A stretch of DNA of 64,000 nucleotides from JAHJQZ01 sp963675235 (GCA_963675235.2 CAXXFU010000005.1:248001-312000), one strand, 5' to 3'; shown: positions 17,304 to 25,928, numbered from the stretch's first letter. A program made the numbers and translations. Notes: generated by a model not told the origin, from the sequence alone.

Positions 17304-18338
17304 GTGAATAAAAACAAACCAACTACGCTGAAAGATGTGGCGGAATTCGCTAATGTAAGCGCTGCCACGGTCTCGCGTGCGCTACGTACACCAGACCTGG
17401 TTTCGCCGAAAACGCGCGAGAAGATCGACGCCGCCATCGCCGCAATGGACTATGTGCCGGACCCGGCGGCCCGTGCCCTTGCATCGAGCCGGACAAATGT
17501 CATCGGCGTGCTGGTGCCATCGGTGAGCAACAACGTTTTTTCCGGTGTTCTCAACGGCATCTACGAGGCCGTCGAAGGCTCCGGTTTCGACATCCAGCTC
17601 GGCTACACGCGCTATTCGGTCCTCAACGAGGAATCGCTGGTCCGGCTGTTCCTGCGCCAGCGCCCGGCCGGCCTCATCGTCACCGGCACCGATCAGTCGG
17701 CAACGACGCGCACCCTGCTCGAACACGCCACCTGCCCCGTCGTGCAGATCATGGAGTTTTCCGAGGACCCGATCGACATGATGATCGGCTTCTCCCACTA
17801 CGAGGCATCGCGCGAAGGCACACAGCACCTCATCGACATGGGCTATACCAAACCCGGTTTCCTCGGCGCCCGCATGGACCCGCGCACCCAGCGCCGGTTT
17901 GCCGGGTTCCGCGATGCAACCGAAGCGGCGGGGCTGTTTTCGGAAACGCGCGTGTGTACGACGACCGCCCATTCGAGCGTCACGCTCGGCGGTCAGCTCT
18001 TCGCCGACCTCGTCGCCAATGCCCCCGATGTCGACGCGGTGTTCTGCATCAATGACGACATCGCGCTCGGCGCCCTGTTCGAGGCGCAAAGACGACGCAT
18101 CTCGGTGCCCGAGCAACTTGGCATCTGCGGCTTCAACGATTTCGAGATGATGGCGGCGACCGAGCCGACGATCACCAGCGTGCGAACCTTCCGCAATGAC
18201 ATGGGCCGGCGCGCCGTCGCCATGCTCATCGACGCCATCAACGGCATCGCCCATTCGCCGGAGGAAAACGTCGTCAATCTCGGCTACGAGGTCAGGCCGC
18301 GCCAGAGTACCGCGCGCAGCGGCGGCGCTGCCCCGTGA
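17304..18338 (+). CDS. gntR: LacI-family gluconate-operon repressor
   Basis: 344 residues with HTH (TLKDVAEFANVSAATVSRAL), hinge (YVPDPAARALASSRTN) and effector domain. The run LGYTRYSVLNEESLVRLFL, the RPAGLIVTG motif and QIMEFSEDPIDMMIGFSH are the pattern of the gluconate repressors of proteobacteria (GntR of the LacI family, not the GntR family). It should release DNA on binding gluconate or 6-phosphogluconate. It is divergent from gntK with candidate operators on both sides of its start. GTG 17304 is preceded by GAGG; no better start exists nearby. Confidence 0.85.
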   Translation: MNKNKPTTLKDVAEFANVSAATVSRALRTPDLVSPKTREKIDAAIAAMDYVPDPAARALASSRTNVIGVLVPSVSNNVFSGVLNGIYEAVEGSGFDIQLGYTRYSVLNEESLVRLFLRQRPAGLIVTGTDQSATTRTLLEHATCPVVQIMEFSEDPIDMMIGFSHYEASREGTQHLIDMGYTKPGFLGARMDPRTQRRFAGFRDATEAAGLFSETRVCTTTAHSSVTLGGQLFADLVANAPDVDAVFCINDDIALGALFEAQRRRISVPEQLGICGFNDFEMMAATEPTITSVRTFRNDMGRRAVAMLIDAINGIAHSPEENVVNLGYEVRPRQSTARSGGAAP

Positions 18339-18348
18339 GCGCCGGACG

Positions 18349-19548
18349 CTAGGAAGACGAGAAGCGCGTCACCAGGTCGGAGCGCTCGAACACTGCCGGT
18401 TGCAGTTCGGTGCCGAGCCCCGGCCCGTCGAGCGGATAGACATAACCGTTGTCGATGCGCGGGATTTCGGTGACCAGTTCGCGGTACCAGCCGTTGTAGA
18501 AGGCGCGGACGCTTTCCTGGATCAGGGTATTGGGCTGGCTGACCGACAGGTGAACCGCCGCCGCGAATGCCACCGGGCCGGTGCAGTCGTGCGGCGCCAC
18601 CGGGCGATGATAGGTCTCGGCCAGCGCGGCGATCTTGCGCCCCTCCGTCAGACCCCCGGTCCAGCACAGATCCGGCATGACCACATGCATGGCATCGTGA
18701 TCGAGCATGTCCTTGAATGGCCAGCGCGAGCCGAGCGTTTCACTGGCGCAGGTCCACACTTTCGTCGCATGAGCGAACTCTGCCAATGCCTTGGGCGCAT
18801 TCATCTTTATCGGGTCTTCGAACCAGGTCGGCCGGTAGGGTTCAACGGCGCGGGCGATCTCCATGGCGGCCGGCAGGCTCCATTGCGAGTGCATCTCGAG
18901 CATGATCTCGATCTTGTCGCCCACGGCCTTGCGGATTGCCTCGAACGGCTTGAGCGCCTGTTTCATCTGATCGGCTGAAATCGACAGCCCGCGCGTTTCC
19001 GCCGCCGCCGGATCGAACGGCCAGATCTTCATCGCCGTGATGCCGTTGACGAGCAGGTCCTCGGCCAACTCGGCAGGACGGGTCATGAAGCCGTCGAGAT
19101 CTTCATAGGGCCCGTCCGCCGCACCGAGATTCCAGTTGTCCACCGGCTTGATGTCATTGGTCCTGACATAGCGTGTGCCGGCGCAGGTGTTGTAGATGCG
19201 TAGCTTGTCCCAGGTGACCCCACCCAGAAGCTGGTGCACCGGCTGACCGCAGACCTTGCCGAACAGATCCCACAAGGCGATGTCGATCGCCGACGCGGCG
19301 CGGTATTCCACCCCGGTCGAGGATTGCGCCACCGGCAGGGAGACCATCTCGCGATGCAGGGCCTCGATGCGCAAGGGATCCTGGCCGATAAGCCGCGCCG
19401 CCAGCGTGTCGTGAATATGGGCCCCGACGGCCCCCGCGCCATAGAAGGTTTCGCCCAGTCCGGTTATCCCAGCGTCGGTTTCGATAAGGACCCAGAGCAC
19501 ATTGGCATATTCCTCGGTGTAAAGCGTCCTCACGCCAGTGATTTTCAT
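18349..19548 (-). CDS. Mandelate racemase/enolase-superfamily sugar-acid dehydratase
   Basis: 399 residues. The enolase capping domain is followed by a barrel carrying metal ligands Glu218 (LEMHSQW), Glu244 (FEDP) and Glu270 (ASETLGSR), with a His-Asp dyad at 320-321 (APHDCTGP) and Lys174 in AMKIWPFD. His220 next to the first ligand is the arrangement seen in gluconate/mannonate-type dehydratases rather than racemases. It therefore probably removes water from an aldonate or aldarate. It converges on the repressor gene (10-nt gap) and has its own upstream region. The exact acid is unknown. Confidence 0.82.
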   Translation of the reverse strand: MKITGVRTLYTEEYANVLWVLIETDAGITGLGETFYGAGAVGAHIHDTLAARLIGQDPLRIEALHREMVSLPVAQSSTGVEYRAASAIDIALWDLFGKVCGQPVHQLLGGVTWDKLRIYNTCAGTRYVRTNDIKPVDNWNLGAADGPYEDLDGFMTRPAELAEDLLVNGITAMKIWPFDPAAAETRGLSISADQMKQALKPFEAIRKAVGDKIEIMLEMHSQWSLPAAMEIARAVEPYRPTWFEDPIKMNAPKALAEFAHATKVWTCASETLGSRWPFKDMLDHDAMHVVMPDLCWTGGLTEGRKIAALAETYHRPVAPHDCTGPVAFAAAVHLSVSQPNTLIQESVRAFYNGWYRELVTEIPRIDNGYVYPLDGPGLGTELQPAVFERSDLVTRFSSS

Positions 19549-19929
19549 TCCGCGTCCCCCCGACCGGCCTCATGGCCTCTGCAGACGTCGGCCATCAAAA
19601 CCTCGACCGAGGCATCTGACAATCGCTGTTGGTAAATAAATCCTGACACGACGAGTCTCACTTGATCACCCTCATCGCTGTCCGTCCCGCTTTCCGGGCC
19701 ATGCGCTCGCGATCGTCGCCTTGCGGAAAAAGGGACGATCGGCAACGTTGCCTCGCGTCCTTCTTGTGGCGAATGAATGCCAGACACGCCGGTTCCGCTC
19801 CGGGTAATCGGCGCGGCACGTGCCGCCTTGCCTCAACGGTGCGGAATCGGGACCGCGTGCCTCCATTTGACCAATTGCCATGCTGCTCTTGCACAGGTTG
19901 TCTTCGATCGGGAACGCGAGGCAGTCACC
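19549..19929. other. 381-nt divergent intergenic region
   Basis: It separates the enolase-superfamily gene (minus) from the CARF-family gene (plus), so it should hold two promoters. I see no convincing palindrome, repeat or conserved small gene. A frame extending the CARF gene upstream to 19777 has no family resemblance and no ribosome site. No CRISPR repeats are present here. Confidence 0.5.
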
Positions 19930-21180
19930 ATGGAGCATATCCTGATCATCACTGTCGGGGTCACGCCGCAGATCGTCACCGAGACGGTCTGGGCCCTGCT
20001 GACCCGGGATCCGCCCTTCGTCCCGGCAAAGATCATCCTGGCGACGACAAAGGATTCGGCGGAAGTTTTCAGGCACAAGCACCTGCTTGGGCCGAACGGC
20101 AAGCTCAGCGAGCTCTACCACTATCTCGGCAGACCCGATGATTATGTTGAACCGGAGATCCGGTTTGCCGAGGCTGCCGACGGGGCACGCTATCACGACG
20201 TCCGAACCCAGACCGAGGCGTCTGCCTTCGGTGACCTGATCACACGGCTTGTTGCCGAACACGGTACGGCGGATGCCAGGATCCACGTGTCGATGGCCGG
20301 CGGCCGCAAGACCATGAGCTGGTTCGCAGGCGCGGCGCTGTCGCTTGTCGGACGTCCGGTCGACGAGCTCTCGCATGTGCTCGTCGATCCAGAAGAGCTG
20401 GAACAGTGTGAGGATTTCTGGTGGCCGACGCGGGAGGACAACCGGATACCGCACCAGCGCCTGAAAAATGCCGACGCCAGCGCCATGACCTTCAGCACAA
20501 GGCTCAGAGCCGGTCCGGACGATACGGATGGCGCCATGGTCGAGATGGCGCGCATCCCCTTCGTGCCGCTACGTCCCTATCTCGCCGGCGACGTCTTCGA
20601 GGGCGACGGCATCGGCTATGAAGGCGTTGTCGACCGGACCAATGCCGTCCTGAGCGCACGCCATCTCGAGATCGATGTGCCGGCACGCACCATCCGGTTC
20701 GGTGGCCGCGAAGCAGAATTGCAGAACAAGGAGATGGCCTATTATGCGCTGGCGGCCCTGGCCAAGAAGTTGGCGTGGCGCATCTCCAGGACCAGCGACG
20801 GCGAATTCGGCTGGCTCAACCCGGCGCGGGTACGCGGCCTTGCGACCCAGTATTTCGAGCTCTACTGCGAGACCCACATCGGCGACGCGCGGAAACGGCT
20901 GGCCTGGATCGACGGGGACTTCCCCGCCCCGGCCAGGGTCACGGGCGGGCCAGCGGAGGGCGCCAAAAGCGCTTTCCAGATCATCCTCGAGGACGACAGA
21001 AAGCTGCAGAAGGATCTCCGCGAGCTCCGGGCCGACATCAAGAAGACCATCTACAGATCCTTCCGCAACAGGTGGCTGTCCGAACAGGCGATCGTGCAGA
21101 GCAAGGGCGCCATGCACGGACTGGTGTTCCCGGCCGAGCTCATCCGCATCACCGGGATCGAGGGGATATCGCGGCCCTGA
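19930..21180 (+). CDS. Cas_NE0113-type CARF-domain protein (orphan CRISPR ring-nuclease-like)
   Basis: 416 residues. Residues 1-24 (ILIITVGVTPQIVTETVWAL) and 117-152 (HVSMAGGRKTMSWFAGAALS, then GRPVDELSHVLV) match the pattern of the Cas_NE0113 family (PF09623/TIGR02584), whose CARF fold binds cyclic oligoadenylate made by type III CRISPR systems. The Rossmann-like half ends near residue 170 (FWWPTRED). Residues about 240-315 look like a winged helix, and 340-416 is a charged helical tail. There is no convincing HEPN RNase motif; the one R-x4-H (RLVAEH, 106-111) falls inside the CARF fold. No cas gene or array is nearby. ATG 19930 follows GAGG. Family call rests on motif memory, not a search. 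Confidence 0.8.
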   Translation: MEHILIITVGVTPQIVTETVWALLTRDPPFVPAKIILATTKDSAEVFRHKHLLGPNGKLSELYHYLGRPDDYVEPEIRFAEAADGARYHDVRTQTEASAFGDLITRLVAEHGTADARIHVSMAGGRKTMSWFAGAALSLVGRPVDELSHVLVDPEELEQCEDFWWPTREDNRIPHQRLKNADASAMTFSTRLRAGPDDTDGAMVEMARIPFVPLRPYLAGDVFEGDGIGYEGVVDRTNAVLSARHLEIDVPARTIRFGGREAELQNKEMAYYALAALAKKLAWRISRTSDGEFGWLNPARVRGLATQYFELYCETHIGDARKRLAWIDGDFPAPARVTGGPAEGAKSAFQIILEDDRKLQKDLRELRADIKKTIYRSFRNRWLSEQAIVQSKGAMHGLVFPAELIRITGIEGISRP

Positions 21181-21207
21181 GTGCAGGGTTTGATCGGGCC
21201 ACGCTCA

Positions 21208-21900
21208 TCACGCCATGGCGCGGACCAGTGGATCGGCGATCGACCGGCACTCCCTCGCCCTCGCGCACCTGCTGCGGCAGTTCGGAATGCCTATCCGCCG
21301 CGGCGCGCGGGCCGGATCAGAAAGTCGACCGGATGCCCGGAGGCGCGAAGCGGCGTCGGCGATGGCGCGCCGCAAATGCACTTCGGCAATCTCTGCCGCG
21401 CGAAGGAACGCATTGTCCGACGCATCATCGTCGTCGAGCAACACCTTCAGCTCATTCAAGAATTCTGTAATCGAATTCCGGGGGCGGCCCGGAAGGCCGC
21501 TGGCTTGCAGATCGATCGCATGCACCAGATCGGCATCGACGTGACGCCAGATTGCCATCGCCACCGGAAAGGCGACGCCGGGGCAGAGCGCCGAGATCGC
21601 CAGCAACCCGAGGTGCTGCCAGATCAGACCGAACGTGCTGAACGGAACACCATCCGCGCGCAGCGGCCGCTCGTTCCGGCGAGCGTCGAAATGCCGGCGC
21701 TGCGGGTCGTATCGAGACCCGATGCCGAAGGCGATATCGACGCCGGCCAGTTCCGCTGGATCAACGCTGCGCGTCAGATCGAGCGCCCGGTCGTGATAGG
21801 CCAGTCCGAGCGCGGCGAATGAAAACAGCTCGTCGGCAGCAAAGCGTCCGCAATGGGTCACAAGCTTTAGGGATTTCCTGTCGGTCGGCAAAGGGTTCAT
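21208..21900 (-). CDS. MYG1-family-like protein with altered catalytic motifs
   Basis: 230 residues. The order of motifs follows MYG1 (UPF0160), a DHH-related metal-dependent family whose eukaryotic members are 3'-5' RNA exonucleases: VTHCGRFAADELF, TRSVDPAELAGVDIAFGIG, YDPQRRHFDARRNE, FSTFGLIWQHLG, and a helical ending. Key residues differ: the usual FHADE reads FAADE (residues 20-24) and the usual DHH reads DAR (72-74). The family norm is about 300 residues, so the C-terminus is short; the last 40 residues look out of frame. It converges on the CARF gene with a 27-nt gap. It may be an inactive relative, a ligand-binding derivative, or a decaying gene. Confidence 0.55.
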   Translation of the reverse strand: MNPLPTDRKSLKLVTHCGRFAADELFSFAALGLAYHDRALDLTRSVDPAELAGVDIAFGIGSRYDPQRRHFDARRNERPLRADGVPFSTFGLIWQHLGLLAISALCPGVAFPVAMAIWRHVDADLVHAIDLQASGLPGRPRNSITEFLNELKVLLDDDDASDNAFLRAAEIAEVHLRRAIADAASRLRASGRLSDPARAPRRIGIPNCRSRCARARECRSIADPLVRAMA

Positions 21901-22039
21901 CGGTCCGGCTCACATGTTGCGGCAGGCGGAAACGCCCATCCTGTTGCCTGCAAACAATCACATCCGGGCCGGCTTGCGCCCCACCGGCAACGTTGCCCAG
22001 GCTTTGCCAGCCGTCGGTGGCGGAGAACGCAAAAAGACG

Positions 22040-22061
22040 CGGCCGCCCCGAGGGGCGGCCG
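22040..22061 (-). terminator. Strong GC hairpin ending the ribose-type ABC operon
   Basis: CGGCCGCCCC and GGGGCGGCCG are exact complements around a minimal loop, flanked by AAAAAG on the left and GTTTTTG on the right, so it can stop transcription from either side. It lies 74 nt after the binding-protein gene stop (minus strand) and insulates the MYG1-like gene from that operon. Confidence 0.8.
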
Positions 22062-22134
22062 GTTTTTGCTCTGACGATTGACCTGGAGTGCCAGGCCGCG
22101 GGAGCGCTCAAGCGCTCGCGCCGTGATGCATTGC

Positions 22135-23088
22135 CTAGAACGGCGTGCCTTCGTAGTCGAATTCGGAGGCGTTCTCAGGCGTGATCAGGGTCGAATCGAT
22201 GATGTAGCGACCGTTGATCTGCAGACCGGCGACATAGCGCAGCGTCGTCACTTCGATGGCGACAGCGATCATGCCGGGGTTGTAGCTGACATCGACCGGA
22301 ACCTGCTCGGAGCCGGCTTCGACCATCTTGATGATCTGGTTCATGCCAGCGCCGCCGACGACCCACATTTCGTCTTCCCGGCCGGCTTCCTTCAAAGCCT
22401 TCATGACACCGATGAGGATGTCGTCGTCCTGGCACCAGACAGCGTCGATCTCGGCGTGCTTGGTCAGGAAGTCCTGCATGACCTTGTAGCCGTCATCGCG
22501 GTTCCAGTTGGCGAACTGCTCGTCGAGGATCTCGATGCCCGAACCTTCGATGCCGGCCTTGAAGGCGTCAACGCGCTGTGCGTCGATCGGGATCGGCAGA
22601 CCGCGCAGAACGACGATCTTGCCGCCGTCAGGCATGCGGGACTTGAAGTATTCGGCGGTCACCGCGCCGAGGCCCGGATTGTCGCCGGCCACGTAGAGGT
22701 CTTCGATGCCGGACTGGGAAAGTTCGCGGTCGACCACCGTCACCCACTTGCCGGCGTCCTTGACCTTCTTGATCGAGGCGGTCATGGCGTCCGGATCGCC
22801 TGGCAGGATGACGAGCGCGTCAATACCGCGTGTCGTCACCATGTCTTCGAGATCGGCAGCCTGCTTGGTCGAATCGGGCGCTGATTTGAACACGTATTCG
22901 ACGTTCGGATAGGTCTTGCCGAGGCGTTCTGCGGCCTGCTGGGCAAAGAAGTTGACGCCACCCGTCCAGCCGTGATCGGCGGTCGGAACCGAGATGCCGA
23001 TCGTGTAATCAGCGCTGAGGGCCGGGGCGGAAAGACCCAGACCTCCGGCAACGGCGGCTGCCATTGCTGCATATTTGACTAGTTTCAT
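22135..23088 (-). CDS. CUT2 (ribose-type) ABC transporter substrate-binding protein
   Basis: 317 residues. A signal peptide (1-26, cleavage near ALS-A) precedes a Peripla_BP_4 fold: IGISVPTADHGWTGGVNFFA (a sugar-stacking Trp), ALVILPGDPDAMTASIKKVK, VTVVDREL and VWCQDDDILIGVMKAL. It binds a monosaccharide or polyol in the periplasm. Unlike the classic rbs order it is the last gene of its operon, 110 nt after the permease. That gap contains short inverted repeats that may stabilise the binding-protein message. The ligand is not assignable by eye. Confidence 0.9.
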   Translation of the reverse strand: MKLVKYAAMAAAVAGGLGLSAPALSADYTIGISVPTADHGWTGGVNFFAQQAAERLGKTYPNVEYVFKSAPDSTKQAADLEDMVTTRGIDALVILPGDPDAMTASIKKVKDAGKWVTVVDRELSQSGIEDLYVAGDNPGLGAVTAEYFKSRMPDGGKIVVLRGLPIPIDAQRVDAFKAGIEGSGIEILDEQFANWNRDDGYKVMQDFLTKHAEIDAVWCQDDDILIGVMKALKEAGREDEMWVVGGAGMNQIIKMVEAGSEQVPVDVSYNPGMIAVAIEVTTLRYVAGLQINGRYIIDSTLITPENASEFDYEGTPF

Positions 23089-23198
23089 CAGTCACTCCTC
23101 CCATTGTGCCCAGACGGGCGTTTGGTGGACGGTCCGCATCTGTTCGGCCGTCCGGTTCTTGGTCTGCCACGCGGCATGCGCGGCAATTGGCCTGCCTC

Positions 23199-24209
23199 CT
23201 ATCGCGAATTGGCACGGGTGCGCTGCAACAGAACGGCGAGGATGATGATGGCGCCCTGGAACGCCTGATTGAGATACGGACTGATCAGATCCTGCAGATT
23301 GAGGATGTTGCCGATCAGTTCGAGAATGATGACACCGACAACGGTGCCCCAGACCCGTCCGAACCCACCCTTGAGCATGGTGCCGCCGATGATCACCGCG
23401 GCAATGGCCTGCAGTTCCCACAAGACGGCGGTCGAGGAATTGGCCGAGCCGAATTTCGGCACGTAGAGCGCGGCGGCGATACCGACCGTCAGTCCCTGCA
23501 GGATGTAGGTGATCAGCCGGACACGATCGACCTTGATGGCCGAATAGCGTGCCACCTGTTCATTCGAGCCGATGGCCGAGACGTGACGCCCGAAGGTTGT
23601 GCGCCTGAGGACGATTTCGGCGATGATGGCGACGATGGCGAAGACGATGATCGGCACCGGAATGCCGAGAATGTCGCCGGTATAAACCGGCTCATAAGTC
23701 CAGCCGACCTCGAAATTGAGGTTGAGCGTGCCGCCATTGGCCAGGAACGTGATCAGGGCGCGGAAAATGCCGAGCGCTCCGAGGGTGACGATGAATGGCT
23801 CGATTCGCCCTGCCGTCACCAATATGCCGTTGAAGGCGCCGGCGGCCGAACCGATCATCAATCCAGCGATGATGCCGACGATGATGACGGGAACACCGGT
23901 CCCGAGCGATGGCACCAGTGAATTGATGATGATGATCATCATGCCGGCGGTGAACGCCGCCATCGAGCCGACCGACAAGTCGAGACCGCCCGAGGTGATG
24001 ACGAAGGTGGCGCCGACCGCGATGATGCCTATGAACGAGGCGCGGGCGACGATATTGGCCATGTTGGCATAGGTGAGGAAATTGCCGTTGAGCGACGCTC
24101 CCAGCACCAAAAGAAGTGCCAGCGCGATCAGCGGTCCGAGAACGCCGAGCCTGAAACGCGCACGCGCAGGTTGTGTGGTTTTGGTGGTGTCATTTGCAGC
24201 CGAGGTCAT
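23199..24209 (-). CDS. CUT2 (ribose-type) ABC transporter permease
   Basis: 336 residues with eight or more membrane segments. Typical RbsC stretches: FVITSGGLDLSVGSMAAFTA, GAAAGAFNG-like SAAGAFNGILVTAGRIEPFI, ATFGRHVSAIGSNEQVARYS-like RTTFGRHVSAIGSNEQVARY (EAA-equivalent), and GGTMLKGGFGRVWGTVVGV. It forms the homodimeric inner-membrane channel. ATG 24209 overlaps the ATPase stop by 4 nt, so the two are coupled. Confidence 0.92.
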   Translation of the reverse strand: MTSAANDTTKTTQPARARFRLGVLGPLIALALLLVLGASLNGNFLTYANMANIVARASFIGIIAVGATFVITSGGLDLSVGSMAAFTAGMMIIIINSLVPSLGTGVPVIIVGIIAGLMIGSAAGAFNGILVTAGRIEPFIVTLGALGIFRALITFLANGGTLNLNFEVGWTYEPVYTGDILGIPVPIIVFAIVAIIAEIVLRRTTFGRHVSAIGSNEQVARYSAIKVDRVRLITYILQGLTVGIAAALYVPKFGSANSSTAVLWELQAIAAVIIGGTMLKGGFGRVWGTVVGVIILELIGNILNLQDLISPYLNQAFQGAIIILAVLLQRTRANSR

Positions 24210-25732
24210 GCCACTTGCCCGCTTTCGATGCCCATCTGATATCTGACGATCTGCTCTTCATTGATGTCGTCGCCGGTGAGTTCGCCGTTGATGCGTCCGT
24301 TGCGCATTACCATGACGCGGTGAGAGAGTCCGATGACTTCCTGCAGCTCGGAGGAGATCAGCAGGATGGATTTGCCTTCGGCGGCCAGCGCCGCGACGAT
24401 ATGATAGATTTGTTGCTTGGTGCCGACGTCGATGCCGCGCGTCGGTTCGTCCATGATGATGATCTCGGGCTCGGACTCCATGGTCTTGCCCAGCATGAGC
24501 TTTTGCTGGTTGCCGCCCGAGAGCTGGTTGGCCTGCACGGTGGCGTCACGGGCGCGGATGTCGAAACGCCGGACGGCGCGCTCAAGCGCCCTCGCCTCGC
24601 TGGCGGGGTCGACCAGAATGCCCTTGAGATGACGATCGAGCGTCAAAAGCGTCAGATTGGTGGTCAGGCCCTTGTTGACCAACAGTCCCTTGCCCTTGCG
24701 GTCCTTGGTCATATAGGCCAGCCCGGCCGCAACCGACTGCGCAACATTGTGGAACTGGACCGGCTTGCCGTTGACCTCGAGATGACCCGACGTCCTGTGC
24801 ATCAGCCCGACAACGGCCTCGGCAACCGCCGTGCGGCCCGAGCCGATCAGGCCGGCAAATCCGAGGATTTCGCCCTGGCGCAGGTCGAAGGAGATGCCGG
24901 AGACGCCCTTGGCGTGAAGATTGTCGACCTTGAGCACCACGGGAGCGTCGACATCTGGCTCGATCTTGGGCGGATAAAGGTTGGACAGTTCGCGCCCGAC
25001 CATCATCTGCGCCGCCGAATCCGAGGTCAGGGCATTGGCATCGACCGTCGCGATCAGTTGGCCGTCGCGCAGCACGGTGACGCGATCGGCGATCCTGAGC
25101 ACTTCGTCGAGCTTGTGCGAGATGAAGATGATGGCGACGCCCTTGTCGGTCAGGCGCTTGATCTGTTCGAACAGGGTTTCCGTCTCGGCCACAGACAGCA
25201 CCGCCGTCGGCTCGTCCATGATCAGAACGCGTGCGTCGCGGCTGACGGCCTTGGCGATCTCGATCATCTGCTTGTCGGCGATCGGCAAGTCGCCGATCCG
25301 AGTCGCCGGATCGACCTTGACGTGAAGCGTGTCGAGCAGCGCCTGCGCCCTCTTGCGTGTCTCGACGACGTCGACAAAGCCGTGGCGGGTGATTTCGCGA
25401 CCGAGGAAGATCGAATCCATCACCGTCAGGTGTTCGGCGAGATTGAACTCCTGGTGGATGAGAACGATGCCGAGGTGCTCGGCCTGGCCATTGGGCGGCA
25501 GAACGATCTCCTTGCCGTCGAAAATGACGGAACCCGAAGTAGGTTGTTCGAAACCGCTGAGAATCTTGATGAGGGTCGACTTGCCGGCGCCGTTCTCGCC
25601 GATCACGGCATGGACCTCGCCCGGCGCGACATCGAAATCGATGCTGAACAGCACCGGAATCTCACCGAAGGATTTCGAGATGCGCTTTGCTGTCAAAAGT
25701 GCTGCGCCAGCAGCGTTCTGGGCGTCCGACAT
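24206..25732 (-). CDS. CUT2 (ribose-type) ABC transporter ATP-binding protein, two ATPase domains
   Basis: 508 residues with tandem ABC domains as in RbsA/MglA. The first carries GENGAGKST, a degenerate signature LPIADKQMIEI and LIMDEPTAVLS. The second carries GLIGSGRTAVAEA in place of a normal Walker A, LSGGNQQK and IIMDEPTRGIDVG. Such asymmetry is normal for the family. It is the first gene of the operon and lies downstream of a pair of LacI-type operators at 25793-25827. The upstream divergent gene encodes the likely repressor. Confidence 0.92.
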   Translation of the reverse strand: MSDAQNAAGAALLTAKRISKSFGEIPVLFSIDFDVAPGEVHAVIGENGAGKSTLIKILSGFEQPTSGSVIFDGKEIVLPPNGQAEHLGIVLIHQEFNLAEHLTVMDSIFLGREITRHGFVDVVETRKRAQALLDTLHVKVDPATRIGDLPIADKQMIEIAKAVSRDARVLIMDEPTAVLSVAETETLFEQIKRLTDKGVAIIFISHKLDEVLRIADRVTVLRDGQLIATVDANALTSDSAAQMMVGRELSNLYPPKIEPDVDAPVVLKVDNLHAKGVSGISFDLRQGEILGFAGLIGSGRTAVAEAVVGLMHRTSGHLEVNGKPVQFHNVAQSVAAGLAYMTKDRKGKGLLVNKGLTTNLTLLTLDRHLKGILVDPASEARALERAVRRFDIRARDATVQANQLSGGNQQKLMLGKTMESEPEIIIMDEPTRGIDVGTKQQIYHIVAALAAEGKSILLISSELQEVIGLSHRVMVMRNGRINGELTGDDINEEQIVRYQMGIESGQVA

Positions 25733-25792
25733 ACGGATGATTCTCCCTCAAGGATGAGCCTTTTTGATTCCAGCTCTTCTCCTTGCGATTTA

Positions 25793-25827
25793 TGTAAAGG
25801 TTTTCATGAGGGGTGTAAAGGTTTACA
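25793..25827. promoter_or_regulatory. Double LacI-type operator of the CUT2 operon
   Basis: TGTAAAGGTTTTCA (25793-25806) and TGTAAAGGTTTACA (25814-25827) are near-palindromic 14-mers, 21 bp apart. They lie between the divergent transporter and LacI genes. A perfect version, TGTAAACGTTTACA, lies upstream of the isomerase/oxidoreductase operon at 29543. Confidence 0.75.
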
Positions 25828-25928
25828 TTGGCATGAAGAGGTATATTGTCGCCGCCAGTCTGGAGTTGACCGAAGGCGTCGTGCAAAAGACTGAAAACAA
25901 AGACTGATCGCCACTGGTGGAGCGCCGG

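Noticed and set aside
19777..19929. 51-codon upstream extension of the CARF gene
   Set aside because: The family begins at the residues encoded from ATG 19930, which has a GAGG ribosome site; the extension has no such site and no family character.
20245..20262. R-x4-H (RLVAEH) in the CARF protein as a HEPN RNase motif
   Set aside because: It falls at residues 106-111 inside the predicted CARF fold, not in a C-terminal helical HEPN domain, and is likely chance; I therefore avoid calling the protein Csm6.
19549..22134. CRISPR array near the CARF-domain gene
   Set aside because: I looked for regularly spaced repeats of 25-40 nt on both sides of the gene and saw none; only one GC hairpin terminator is present.
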